Shown here piece after piece: positions 8,494 through 16,921 of a stretch of 64,000 nt of DNA. Every line of letters starts with the position of its first letter. The first letter of the stretch is position 1. The notes under the pieces are model-generated. The model saw nothing but the letters and a program-made list of their open reading frames with translations, did not search any database and was not told the origin of the DNA. A program made the translations under genes and the position numbers. This DNA is from an uncultured Chloroflexota bacterium (GTDB lineage Bacteria > Chloroflexota > Dehalococcoidia > Lucifugimonadales > UBA1127): the NCBI GenBank assembly GCA_913045315.1, contig CAJWQJ010000006.1:25654-89653 (forward strand). The letters run 5' to 3'.

Positions 8494-9366
8494 CTGCAAG
8501 ACTTTGAGTTTCTCTCACCAAAAACTATTGAAGAGGCCGTAAGTATTAAAGCGGCTGCCGGCAACAAAGCACGTGCACTTGCCGGAGGAACTGACGTATT
8601 AGTTCAATTAAAAGTTGGACGATTTGATATCGATCAACTAATAGATATGAAAAACATACCTGAACTTAATGAACTTTCGTTCTCTGAATCTGATGGTTTG
8701 ACCATCGGAGCAGCTGTTCCATGTTACAAAATCTATGAGGATCCTACTGTACGTTCCAGTTACCCGTGCATAGTAGACAGTAGTGAACTAATAGGAAGCA
8801 TACAAATTCAAGGAAGGGCCAGCTTGGGAGGCAATGTAGTTAATTCCTCACCAAGTGGAGACTCGCTTCCAAGTTTAATAGCTTTAAATGGTTCAGCTGT
8901 TATCCAAGGAACTTCTGGCACAAGAAGTGTTCCACTTGAAGAATTTTTCACCGGACCTGGTCGAAATGTAATGACCGAGGATGAACTTTTGGTTTCACTA
9001 AATTTTCCTGCTCCAAGCAAAAATTCTGGTGCAGCATTTCTTAGGTTTATTCCAAGAAATGAAATGGATATAGCTGTAGCCAATGTTGCTTCATCAGTCA
9101 CCCTAACTGCTGACGGTAAAAATTTTGAGTCAGCACGTATTTCAATAGGGGCAGTTGGACCTACTCCTTATTTTGCAAAAGATGCCGGCGATCTATTAGC
9201 TGGACAAGAAGTTAATGATGAGAACATAGCAAAAGCAGCTGAAGCAGCGAAAAAGTATGCCAGTCCAATTACTGACATGCGCGGAACTATAGAGCAAAGA
9301 ATCCATCTCGTTGGTGTTCTTACTAAACGAACATTAGATATTGCCATCCAAAGAGCAAGGGGATAA
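8494..9366 (+). CDS. Xanthine-dehydrogenase-family FAD subunit (CoxM-like), apparent CTG start
   Basis: This is the medium, FAD-binding subunit of a molybdenum hydroxylase. It begins with QDFEFLSPKTIEEAV, then AGGTDVLVQLK (FAD pyrophosphate loop) and GSIQIQGRASLGGNVVNSSPS (second FAD motif), and is about 290 residues as usual. I choose the CTG at 8494 as start because AAGAGGGGG ends 7 bases before it and family members start at this point. In-frame TTG 8428 and ATG 8455 would add up to 22 residues with poor ribosome-binding sites. It is the first gene of a three-gene operon with the 2Fe-2S and molybdopterin subunits. Confidence 0.88.
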   Translation: MQDFEFLSPKTIEEAVSIKAAAGNKARALAGGTDVLVQLKVGRFDIDQLIDMKNIPELNELSFSESDGLTIGAAVPCYKIYEDPTVRSSYPCIVDSSELIGSIQIQGRASLGGNVVNSSPSGDSLPSLIALNGSAVIQGTSGTRSVPLEEFFTGPGRNVMTEDELLVSLNFPAPSKNSGAAFLRFIPRNEMDIAVANVASSVTLTADGKNFESARISIGAVGPTPYFAKDAGDLLAGQEVNDENIAKAAEAAKKYASPITDMRGTIEQRIHLVGVLTKRTLDIAIQRARG

Positions 9367-9373
9367 TAAATTT

Positions 9374-9853
9374 ATGGCTGATAAAATTCATGTTAAAACA
9401 AATATAAACGGAAACGATATAGACTTTCTCTGTGAACCCAGACAAAGCCTTCTTGAAGTCCTTCGAGACAATCTTGATATGACTGGAACAAAAGAAGGAT
9501 GCGGAGACGGCAACTGTGGAGCCTGCACTGTTTTCCTTGATGGAAGAATAGTTGATTCATGCCTTGTTCTTGCAGTCGAAGTTGATGGTAAATCCGTTAG
9601 CACCATTGAGGGAGTTGCCGATGTTGACAAACTTCATCCTGTACAAGAAGCATTTCTTGAACACGCAGCACTTCAATGTGGCATATGCACCCCAGGATTC
9701 ATTATGGCATCAAAAGCTCTTCTCGAAAGGGAACCAGATGCAGATGAAGGAAGAATCCGATTATGGCTTGCTGGAAACCTCTGTAGATGTACAGGTTACG
9801 ATAAAATAATTCGTGCAGTACAAAGTGCAGGGGAAACAATGCAAGGAAACTAA
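9374..9853 (+). CDS. Xanthine-dehydrogenase-family 2Fe-2S subunit (CoxS-like)
   Basis: This 159-residue protein has both [2Fe-2S] sites of the family. The plant-ferredoxin type is in the N-terminal half (GCGDGNCGACTVFLDG plus a later Cys). The helical C-terminal site has LQCGICTPGFIMA and GNLCRCTGYDKI. It transfers electrons from the molybdenum centre to FAD in the CoxM-like subunit. The ATG at 9374 follows AAGGGG by 11 bases and lies 7 nt after the upstream stop, so translation is likely coupled. Order M-S-L is common for this family. Confidence 0.95.
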   Translation: MADKIHVKTNINGNDIDFLCEPRQSLLEVLRDNLDMTGTKEGCGDGNCGACTVFLDGRIVDSCLVLAVEVDGKSVSTIEGVADVDKLHPVQEAFLEHAALQCGICTPGFIMASKALLEREPDADEGRIRLWLAGNLCRCTGYDKIIRAVQSAGETMQGN

Positions 9854-9890
9854 TTTATACATTTTATATTCTATTTGATGGAGGAGTTGC

Positions 9891-12179
9891 ATGACTTCAA
9901 CTAGTAATCCAAAGAGTAAGTACAATGTCGTTGGAACGAGCCCAATCAGGCATGATGTATTAGGAAGAGTTACTGGCAAAGCCAAATACGGTGTCGATTT
10001 ACGTCTCACCGGAATGCTTTTCGGTAAAACTTTAAGAAGCCCTCATGCTCATGCTCGAATCAGAAAAATTGACACATCTAAGGCTGAAGCTCATCCAGGA
10101 GTCCGGGCTGTAGTTACCACAAGTGATATGCCTATAGTAAATGACGAGGTTGCTGACTTCGGTGAAACTATGGCTAATTACAGGCTACTAGCTGAATTAT
10201 GCCTTGCAAACGGCAAAGTTCTTTATAAGGGCCATGCTGTTGCTGCGGTTGCTGCTGATGACATCCATATCGCTGAAGAAGCCCTTGATCTTATTGAGGT
10301 TGAGTATGAGGTCCTCCCGCCAGTTCTTACTGTTCAGCAAGCTATGGCGGAAGGAGCTCCTTTACTTCATGAGGTTATGACAACACGAGATGTTGCTGCT
10401 CGATTCACACGAGGTACAGATACTGGAGTAGCAAGTAACATAGCAAGCAGAATTGTATTTCAGGGTGGTGATCCTGAAGCAGCATTTAAAAACTCTGATG
10501 TTGTAGTTGAAAGAGAATTTAACACCAAAATGGTACATCAAGGATATATAGAACCCCACAATGAAACTGCATTTTGGGCCCCAGATGGTCATTTAACAAT
10601 TTGGACAAGCACTCAAGGAGCATTTGGAGTACGAACTCAGATTTCCAAAACTCTTGGCCTTCCAGAAGCCCATGTAAAAGTAATACCTATGGAAGTAGGT
10701 GGTGGTTTTGGAGGGAAAATCCGTTCATATATGGGACCGACTGCCGCTCTACTATCTAAAAAAACTGGCCGACCAGTAAAAATTGTAATGAACAGAAAAG
10801 AAGTATTTGAATCCTCGGGCCCTACTTCTGGATCAAACATGAGAGCAAAAATTGGGGCTAATAAGGATGGCAAAATAACTGCTGCAGAAGTCTATCTCGC
10901 ATATGAAGCTGGAGCATACCCAGGTTCACCAGTAGCTGCTGGAGCATCAACATGCCTTTCCCCATATAACTTAGAAAACTTTTTTGTAGAAGGACTAGAT
11001 GTAGTTGTTAACAAACCGCAGGTTTCTGCCTACAGAGCTCCTGGATCTCCTGGTGCAGCACTTGCTGTGGAAACTGTGATCGATGAGGTTGCCGAAAAAC
11101 TCGGTATTGACCCTATAGATTTCAGATTGAAAAATGCCACCAAGGAAGGTGATAGGCAAGTTAGTGGAGTTGTTTTCCCAAGAATCGGATGTGTGGAAGT
11201 TGAAGAGGCAATAAAAAATTCTGACCATTACAACACTCCATTGGAAGGCAAAAACAGAGGAAGAGGAACTGCCATGGGTTGGTGGTTTAATGGCGGCAAC
11301 GCTTCCACAGCAATGGTAACCGTTAATTCCGATGGAACAGTAGGATTAGTTACTGGTTCTGTGGACTTGGCTGGCACCAGAACTGCTATAAGCATGCAAG
11401 TGGCTGAAGTTCTTGGCATCACTCCTGATGAAATCTATCCTTCTGTCGGTGATACCGATTCTATCGGATGGACAGGCCCAAGTGGAGGAAGCAGAACAAC
11501 TTTCTCAACAGGAATAGCTGCAATACAGGCAACAAATTTAGTACTTGATGAAATGAAAAAACGAGCTGCACTTCTCTGGGAAACTCAACCAGATGATGTA
11601 ACATTCGAGAATAACTCCTTCATTTCAAATAAGAATTCAGAAGATACAATCTCCTTTAAAGATCTTGCTGGGAAATTAATGGGAACAGGTGGTCCTGTAA
11701 GTGCCTCTTCTACATCAAATCCGACACAAGTTGGAAGCGCATTTGGTGGTCATATATGTGATGTGGAAGTAGACACTGATACAGGTAAAGTTACCGTTCT
11801 TCGGTATACTGCTTTACAAGATGTTGGACAAGCTGCACATCAATCTTACTGTGAAAGTCAAGTTCAAGGAGGTGCTGTTCAAGGTATTGGATGGGCGTTA
11901 AATGAAGAATACTACTACACCGATGATGGCACGATGGCCAACTCAACTTTTCTTGACTATAGAATGCCAACAACACTCGATCTCCCTATGATCGACACAA
12001 TACTGGTTGAAGTGCCAAATCCAGGCCACCCATTCGGCATACGGGGAGTTGGGGAAGTTCCGATTGTACCCCCTCTCGCAGCAGTTGCAAATGCTATTGC
12101 AGATGCAATAGGAGTTCGATTAACAGAGCTACCTATGAATCCCGGATCAATCTTGGCTGCTCTCAAAGATAAAAAATAA
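9891..12179 (+). CDS. Xanthine-dehydrogenase-family molybdopterin catalytic subunit
   Basis: This 762-residue large subunit binds molybdopterin cytosine dinucleotide in the family. It starts with SPIRHDVLGRVTGKAKYGVD and has GGGFGGKI, an AYRAPGSPGAAL loop and a C-terminal VGEVPIVPPLAAVANAIADA segment with the usual catalytic Glu context (GVGE). The active-site loop reads AYRAPG, not the AYRCSFR of form I CO dehydrogenase, so CO oxidation is not supported. The real substrate, probably an aromatic, N-heterocycle or aldehyde hydroxylated with water, is unknown. GGAGG precedes the ATG. A strong hairpin follows the stop. Confidence 0.93.
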   Translation: MTSTSNPKSKYNVVGTSPIRHDVLGRVTGKAKYGVDLRLTGMLFGKTLRSPHAHARIRKIDTSKAEAHPGVRAVVTTSDMPIVNDEVADFGETMANYRLLAELCLANGKVLYKGHAVAAVAADDIHIAEEALDLIEVEYEVLPPVLTVQQAMAEGAPLLHEVMTTRDVAARFTRGTDTGVASNIASRIVFQGGDPEAAFKNSDVVVEREFNTKMVHQGYIEPHNETAFWAPDGHLTIWTSTQGAFGVRTQISKTLGLPEAHVKVIPMEVGGGFGGKIRSYMGPTAALLSKKTGRPVKIVMNRKEVFESSGPTSGSNMRAKIGANKDGKITAAEVYLAYEAGAYPGSPVAAGASTCLSPYNLENFFVEGLDVVVNKPQVSAYRAPGSPGAALAVETVIDEVAEKLGIDPIDFRLKNATKEGDRQVSGVVFPRIGCVEVEEAIKNSDHYNTPLEGKNRGRGTAMGWWFNGGNASTAMVTVNSDGTVGLVTGSVDLAGTRTAISMQVAEVLGITPDEIYPSVGDTDSIGWTGPSGGSRTTFSTGIAAIQATNLVLDEMKKRAALLWETQPDDVTFENNSFISNKNSEDTISFKDLAGKLMGTGGPVSASSTSNPTQVGSAFGGHICDVEVDTDTGKVTVLRYTALQDVGQAAHQSYCESQVQGGAVQGIGWALNEEYYYTDDGTMANSTFLDYRMPTTLDLPMIDTILVEVPNPGHPFGIRGVGEVPIVPPLAAVANAIADAIGVRLTELPMNPGSILAALKDKK

Positions 12180-12188
12180 TTGTCAAGT

Positions 12189-12237
12189 AAAAAATTTGCC
12201 TGCAAGATAATAATTAATTCTTGCAGGCAAATTTTTT
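12189..12237 (+). terminator. Terminator after the molybdenum hydroxylase operon
   Basis: A perfect 19-bp inverted repeat (arms 12189-12207 and 12219-12237, core TTTGCCTGCAAGA) has an 11-base loop and ends in six T. It begins 9 nt after the large-subunit stop codon. The A-run on its left arm means it could also act on the other strand. Read-through would be needed to co-express the MoaD-like gene at 12253. Confidence 0.9.
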
Positions 12238-12252
12238 GAGGTAATCACTATT

Positions 12253-12525
12253 ATGCCTACTGTTTGGATTCCTTCCTTAGCTCAAAGGGCTACTGGAGCT
12301 CCAGAAAGAGTTGACGTTCCCCAAGGAACATTAAGACAAATAATACGAAATCTGGAAGAACTGCACCCTGGTCTATGGAATGAGCTTATGGATCAAGATG
12401 AAGATCGAATCAAACCTGAAATAGCGGTAGCCATTGATGGTGAAACCAACCATTTAGGTTTAATTCAGAGAGTTGATGAAACATCCGAAGTTCACTTCAT
12501 TCCTGCAATTGGTGGGGGCAACTAG
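12253..12525 (+). CDS. MoaD/ThiS-type ubiquitin-fold sulfur-carrier-like protein with extra C-terminal residue
   Basis: This 90-residue beta-grasp protein resembles the MoaD-like family with an N-terminal VWIPSL strand, VDVPQGTLRQIIRNLEELHP and a C-terminal EVHFIPAIGGG. Active family members end exactly in Gly-Gly, whose carboxylate is adenylated and thiocarboxylated. Here the reading frame continues one codon further, ending GGGN. It may need trimming, or it may not act as a sulfur donor. GAGG lies 12 bases before the ATG. Its position between a molybdenum enzyme and a CoA ligase is compatible with a sulfur-transfer or cofactor role, but that is inference. Confidence 0.75.
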   Translation: MPTVWIPSLAQRATGAPERVDVPQGTLRQIIRNLEELHPGLWNELMDQDEDRIKPEIAVAIDGETNHLGLIQRVDETSEVHFIPAIGGGN

Positions 12526-12562
12526 CTTTAAATTACTTTGATCCAAAGACTAGGAGGTACCC

Positions 12563-13969
12563 GTGGCAATTGATCATGAAAGACTCGATAGGGTTATAAA
12601 CCCTAAATCAGTAGCAGTTGTGGGTGATAGTCAAAAAAATGATTTTCGATGGTTAAATCATATGAAAACATTTAAAGGAAAAGTTTACTCAGTTCACATT
12701 AATCCTGAAACGGCAAAACGAATTGAGGAAGAATTAAAAGTTCCCAATTTCAAAAGCCTTAAAGATATTCCCGATGATATTGATTATGTAATCTTTAATG
12801 TTCCTAGAAAAGTTGCACCATCAGTGTTACAGGATGCAGCAGAAAAAGAAGTAGGTGGGGTAGCCATGTTTACTTCTGGATTTGCTGAAACTGATACTGA
12901 AGAAGGATCAAGCCTTCAAAACGCTATTATTGATATAGCTAAAACAAATGGGCTAATAGTTATTGGGCCTAACTGTATGGGTGTTTATAATTCCAAACGT
13001 GGACTACGTTTCCTTGATCATCCAGTTGGGAATTCAAAGGGAATTACACTAATATCTCAAAGCGGATCTATTGCTAGCAGTTTCATAACTGCAGCTGAGG
13101 CAAGGGATATACCACTAGGAAAAGCTGTAAGTTTTGGAAACGGAGTTGTTCTCGAAAATCCTGATTATTTGGAATACTTTGCTCAAGACAAAGAAACACA
13201 GTTCATAGCAATGTATATTGAAGGTGTTAGAGACGGGAAACGTTTCTTCGACGTATTAAAAAAAACAACTCCCATCAAACCTGTCTTAATCTGGAAATCA
13301 GGTTTGACGGATGCTGGACAAAGAGCTACAGCTTCACACACTAATTCCCTTGCGGGTTCAAGAAGCATTTGGGAAGCTGTTTGCAAACAATCTGGAGCAA
13401 TACAGGTTAACTCATTAGAAGAATCAATGGACATATTAACTACACTAAATACACTAGATGGATTTACAGGTACTAAAGTGGGCTTAGCAGGAGGAGCTGG
13501 AGGTCAATCAGTAGTGATGGCTGATGATTTTACAAATGCTGGCTTCGAGGTACCTGCGCTCACAAAAGAATCAAACGAAAAACTTGGATCTTTTTTCTCA
13601 TTGGTAGGTGCCGCATATCCTAATCCTATAGATATGGGATCGAATAGAAAAGAAATTGAAACTGTCCTTGAAACCTTAATGGAAGATAACAATATTGATT
13701 TTGTAACAATGCAATTTTCAGCTTCTAAAAATATAGAGGACCAAGAAAGAGCAGAATTTTCAATGCAACTTCTTACAGAACATCGAAAAAGACTACAAAA
13801 ACCTATAGCTTCAATTGTTTTTTCTCCTGATCCGAATGCTACAGAACAAAACATTATTAAAGATATGTTGAAAAAGTATCAAATACCATCTTTCCCTACG
13901 TATCAACGAGCTTCCATCGCATTAAAAAAAGTATCGGATTATTATAAATTCCATACTAAACAGGGATGA
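12563..13969 (+). CDS. Acyl-CoA synthetase (ADP-forming) alpha subunit-like
   Basis: This 468-residue protein has the CoA-binding and ligase domains of ADP-forming acetyl/acyl-CoA synthetases: PKSVAVVGDS (Rossmann CoA-binding), GPNCMGVYN, SQSGSIASSFITAAE, and ATASHTNSLAGS, which includes the phosphorylated His. It lacks the ATP-grasp domain, which is encoded separately at 26.9 kb. The start is a GTG preceded by TAGGAGG. The enzyme would convert an acyl-CoA with ADP and phosphate to acid and ATP, or the reverse. The neighbouring molybdenum hydroxylase suggests it works at the end of a degradation route; the acyl group is unknown. Confidence 0.88.
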   Translation: MAIDHERLDRVINPKSVAVVGDSQKNDFRWLNHMKTFKGKVYSVHINPETAKRIEEELKVPNFKSLKDIPDDIDYVIFNVPRKVAPSVLQDAAEKEVGGVAMFTSGFAETDTEEGSSLQNAIIDIAKTNGLIVIGPNCMGVYNSKRGLRFLDHPVGNSKGITLISQSGSIASSFITAAEARDIPLGKAVSFGNGVVLENPDYLEYFAQDKETQFIAMYIEGVRDGKRFFDVLKKTTPIKPVLIWKSGLTDAGQRATASHTNSLAGSRSIWEAVCKQSGAIQVNSLEESMDILTTLNTLDGFTGTKVGLAGGAGGQSVVMADDFTNAGFEVPALTKESNEKLGSFFSLVGAAYPNPIDMGSNRKEIETVLETLMEDNNIDFVTMQFSASKNIEDQERAEFSMQLLTEHRKRLQKPIASIVFSPDPNATEQNIIKDMLKKYQIPSFPTYQRASIALKKVSDYYKFHTKQG

Positions 13970-13979
13970 TCAGAAACAT

Positions 13980-14489
13980 ATGACCCTTGGAGATTTAAAA
14001 TACTGTTCGTTTTGTGCTAATTCATTAGTTTTGAAAATTTTTGATGGGAAAAAGAGACATTATTGTAGTAATTGTAAACGTTTCACCTTTCTAAATCCGA
14101 AGTTAGTATCTATTGGACTTATAGTTCAATCTGAAAAACTACTTTTAGTTAAACGAAACTTGGAACCAGGAAAAGGTGAATGGGCCATTCCAGGAGGATA
14201 TGTAGACCAAGGCGAAATCGTAGAAAACGCATTAATTCGAGAAATCTTTGAAGAAACTGGATTTCACACTAACGTTCTTGGGCTAATCGGAATATACTCT
14301 CAACTCAATGAAAGTGTAGTTGTAGCTGCTTATGGTGCAAAACTTATTGGAGGAACCAAAAACGAAAACTCCCCAGAAGTTCAAGCTGTTGAATTTTTTT
14401 CATTCAATGATTTACCAACACTAGCTTTTCCTCGTGATAAAGATATAATTGCGGACTGGAAACGATGGCTAATTAATTATAAAAAGTAG
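13980..14489 (+). CDS. NUDIX hydrolase with N-terminal zinc ribbon
   Basis: This 169-residue protein opens with two cysteine knuckles (CSFC and CSNC) forming a zinc ribbon, as in NADH pyrophosphatase-type NUDIX proteins. The NUDIX box follows: GGYVDQGE with REIFEETGF in correct spacing, supplying the metal-binding glutamates. The family hydrolyses nucleoside diphosphates linked to another moiety; the substrate is not determinable. It begins 10 nt after the CoA-ligase stop, and the following aminotransferase begins within 2-10 nt, so the three are likely one operon. Confidence 0.88.
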   Translation: MTLGDLKYCSFCANSLVLKIFDGKKRHYCSNCKRFTFLNPKLVSIGLIVQSEKLLLVKRNLEPGKGEWAIPGGYVDQGEIVENALIREIFEETGFHTNVLGLIGIYSQLNESVVVAAYGAKLIGGTKNENSPEVQAVEFFSFNDLPTLAFPRDKDIIADWKRWLINYKK

Positions 14490-14490
14490 T

Positions 14491-15831
14491 TTGATCAAAA
14501 TGAAAGATATTATCAACGAATATATAAAAACAACACCCACTTCAAATGCATTAGCGAAGTCCGCACGTTCATCTATGCCCGGTGGAGATACGCGTACCAC
14601 TGCATTTTGGGAACCATATCCTCTTTATTTTAAAGGAGGTTCAGGTTCATCAATAAAAGATGTCGATGGAACAGATCGAATAGACTTTGCTGCCAACTTC
14701 ACTTCAATGATTCTAGGACATTCGCATCCATCAGTCATAAATTCTATAGAAAACCAAATACATATAGGTTTTGGGTTTTACGGAGCCTCTGAATCCCAAA
14801 CTAAGTTAGCAGCTATATTATGTAATAGACTCCCTTCAGTTGATCAAATTCGTTTTACAAATTCCGGTACAGAAGCAACTATGAACTGCATTAAGGCTGC
14901 AAGAGCTTTTACCGGGAAACAGTTAATAGCAAAATTTGAAGGTGGATACCACGGAACTCATGATACAGTTTCAATAAGCACAAAACCCAAATTAACTGAA
15001 TTAAGTGAAGCAAATGAAAGACCACGAGTACTGCCTGATAACGCTGGGATTACCTTAAATACACTTAGAGACGTAGTGGTACTTCCATATAACGATCTGC
15101 AATTGACTGAATCTATTCTCCTTGAACATTCAAAAGAATTAGCTGCGATCATTGTCGAACCAATTCTTGGAACATCCGGAATGATTCCTGCTGATTTTGA
15201 ATTCCTTAAATTATTACGTAATATCTGTGATGAAACTAACTGTATACTTATTTTTGATGAAGTTGTGAGTTTCAGATTGTCCTCTGGTGGAGCTCAGGAA
15301 ATGTATTCTGTAAAACCTGACTTAACTGCCTTAGGTAAATTAATAGGTGGTGGACTTCCAGTAGGAGCATTTGGTGGACGAGAAGACATCATGAGTCTGT
15401 TTAACCCTATGAAAACGAAAAATCAACCAAACCTAATCAGCCAAAGTGGTAGTTTTAATGCCAACCCAGTAGTAATGGAAGCAGGAATTGCTACGATGAA
15501 AGAACTCACACCATCAATGTATATTTACTTAAATGATCTGGGGAATACTCTCAGGGAATACTTAAAAAAATCTATAATGAGCTTGGAATTACCAATCCAA
15601 ATAACTGGTGCTGGTTCACTTTTCGGAATACATTTTACAGATAATAGTGTTACTTCGTATAGAGATGCTGCTTCAGTAGATACAAATTTAACATACAAAG
15701 TATTTCTTGAGTTAATCAATCACGGAATTCTTCTTTCGAGCCGTTTGCTAGGTTCAATCACTGCACCTATGACAATTGATGATGTAAATAAATTGAACAC
15801 TGAATTCAACTCTATAATCAAAACATTGTAA
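14491..15831 (+). CDS. Class III aminotransferase, glutamate-1-semialdehyde aminomutase-like
   Basis: This 446-residue PLP enzyme has NSGTEATMNCIKAARAFTG (phosphate-binding), LIFDEVVSFRLSSGG (Asp that contacts the pyridine nitrogen) and DLTALGKLIGGGLPVGAFGG (Schiff-base Lys). The closest pattern is the glutamate-1-semialdehyde 2,1-aminomutase subgroup, but in this catabolic setting, with no other haem genes, a paralogue acting on another amino acid or amine is equally likely. Start choice is open: TTG at 14491 or ATG at 14500, neither with a strong ribosome-binding site. It ends the operon with the CoA ligase and NUDIX genes. Confidence 0.85.
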   Translation: MIKMKDIINEYIKTTPTSNALAKSARSSMPGGDTRTTAFWEPYPLYFKGGSGSSIKDVDGTDRIDFAANFTSMILGHSHPSVINSIENQIHIGFGFYGASESQTKLAAILCNRLPSVDQIRFTNSGTEATMNCIKAARAFTGKQLIAKFEGGYHGTHDTVSISTKPKLTELSEANERPRVLPDNAGITLNTLRDVVVLPYNDLQLTESILLEHSKELAAIIVEPILGTSGMIPADFEFLKLLRNICDETNCILIFDEVVSFRLSSGGAQEMYSVKPDLTALGKLIGGGLPVGAFGGREDIMSLFNPMKTKNQPNLISQSGSFNANPVVMEAGIATMKELTPSMYIYLNDLGNTLREYLKKSIMSLELPIQITGAGSLFGIHFTDNSVTSYRDAASVDTNLTYKVFLELINHGILLSSRLLGSITAPMTIDDVNKLNTEFNSIIKTL

Positions 15832-15886
15832 TTGCATCTTGTTTCCGAAGAATCTATACATACCAAAAATTATTTTTAATTACAAT

Positions 15887-16921
15887 TTAATCAAGCTCAT
15901 GCACTAAGCTCATGAGTCTATTAAGTGTTTCAAGTTTCTCATTTTTGTCACTACCAGCCAATCCTACTTTCAGTGTATTTATTCCAACTTTTTTATACAA
16001 CTTTAAGCGTTCTCGAATCATATCATCAGTTCCTATTAGATTTGACTTTAAGGCTAGTTCAACAGGAACTAAATCTCGAGCAGCATCCCTATTTCCTTCA
16101 ATCCAAAGATTCTGAACTTCCTCAAGAATTTCAGCGAATCCTTGTCGACTGTATGCATTTTTATAAAAATTACTATTCTTCGAGCCCATAGCTCCAAATT
16201 CAAACCCATACCCCATAGCATGCCTTTTACTAATTTCTTCTACATCATCAGAAAATTCAACTGATACAGGTATCTGTAAATCAATATCATTTATTGAACG
16301 ACCAGATTTTTTAGCACCAGTACGGATTTTTTCCAAGAAAATTTCCGCTGTTTCTGGCATAAATGAACCACCAATCCATCCATCTGCTAATTCGCCAGTA
16401 AGTTCCAAATTTGCAGGTCCAAGTGCTGCAATATAAATAGGAATATCACGAATAGGCGCACTCGTTCTAATAGATTTTCCTTCTCCACCTTTGCGAGGCA
16501 ATGTATATTCATGACCTTCATATTGTAATCTTTCACCAGAGAATCCAATTCGCAAAATTTCAATCAATTCTCTAGTTCTTCTTACTGGATTTTTAAAATT
16601 TATACCGTGAAATCCTTCCATAACCTGTGGACCACTTGCTCCTAATCCCAAAGCAAACCGACCATCTGACATTGATTGAAGAGCCAAACTCGACATTAAA
16701 AGATTACCTGGTGTTCTGGATCCGATCTGAATTATGCTTGTTCCAAGCTTGATTTTGGAAGTTTTACTAGCAATATAAGCTAGTGGAGTCAGAGCATCAA
16801 ATCCCCATGCCTCACCAGTCCAAATCGAAGCTACTCCCAATTTTTCAGCTTCGATAACATAATCAATTGAATCTTCCCAAGACCGTCCATTACCAATCAG
16901 AGCTCCTATAGCAATTTGCAT
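15887..16921 (-). CDS. Luciferase-like (LLM class) flavin/F420-dependent oxidoreductase
   Basis: This 344-residue protein is a second luciferase-family enzyme: VASIWTGEAWGFDALTPLAYIA, KLGTSIIQIGSRTPG and GRFALGLGASGPQVMEG fit F420-dependent members. The start ATG at 16921 touches the stop of the upstream transporter, and the GGAGG ribosome-binding site lies inside that gene's last codons. The two are therefore translationally coupled. Such pairing suggests the transporter brings in the substrate of this enzyme, or a precursor of it. The substrate is unknown. Confidence 0.87.
   Translation of the reverse strand: MQIAIGALIGNGRSWEDSIDYVIEAEKLGVASIWTGEAWGFDALTPLAYIASKTSKIKLGTSIIQIGSRTPGNLLMSSLALQSMSDGRFALGLGASGPQVMEGFHGINFKNPVRRTRELIEILRIGFSGERLQYEGHEYTLPRKGGEGKSIRTSAPIRDIPIYIAALGPANLELTGELADGWIGGSFMPETAEIFLEKIRTGAKKSGRSINDIDLQIPVSVEFSDDVEEISKRHAMGYGFEFGAMGSKNSNFYKNAYSRQGFAEILEEVQNLWIEGNRDAARDLVPVELALKSNLIGTDDMIRERLKLYKKVGINTLKVGLAGSDKNEKLETLNRLMSLVHELD

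Noticed and set aside
9891..12179. Aerobic CO dehydrogenase large subunit (coxL)
   Set aside because: The active-site loop reads AYRAPG rather than the form I AYRCSFR, so CO oxidation is not supported.
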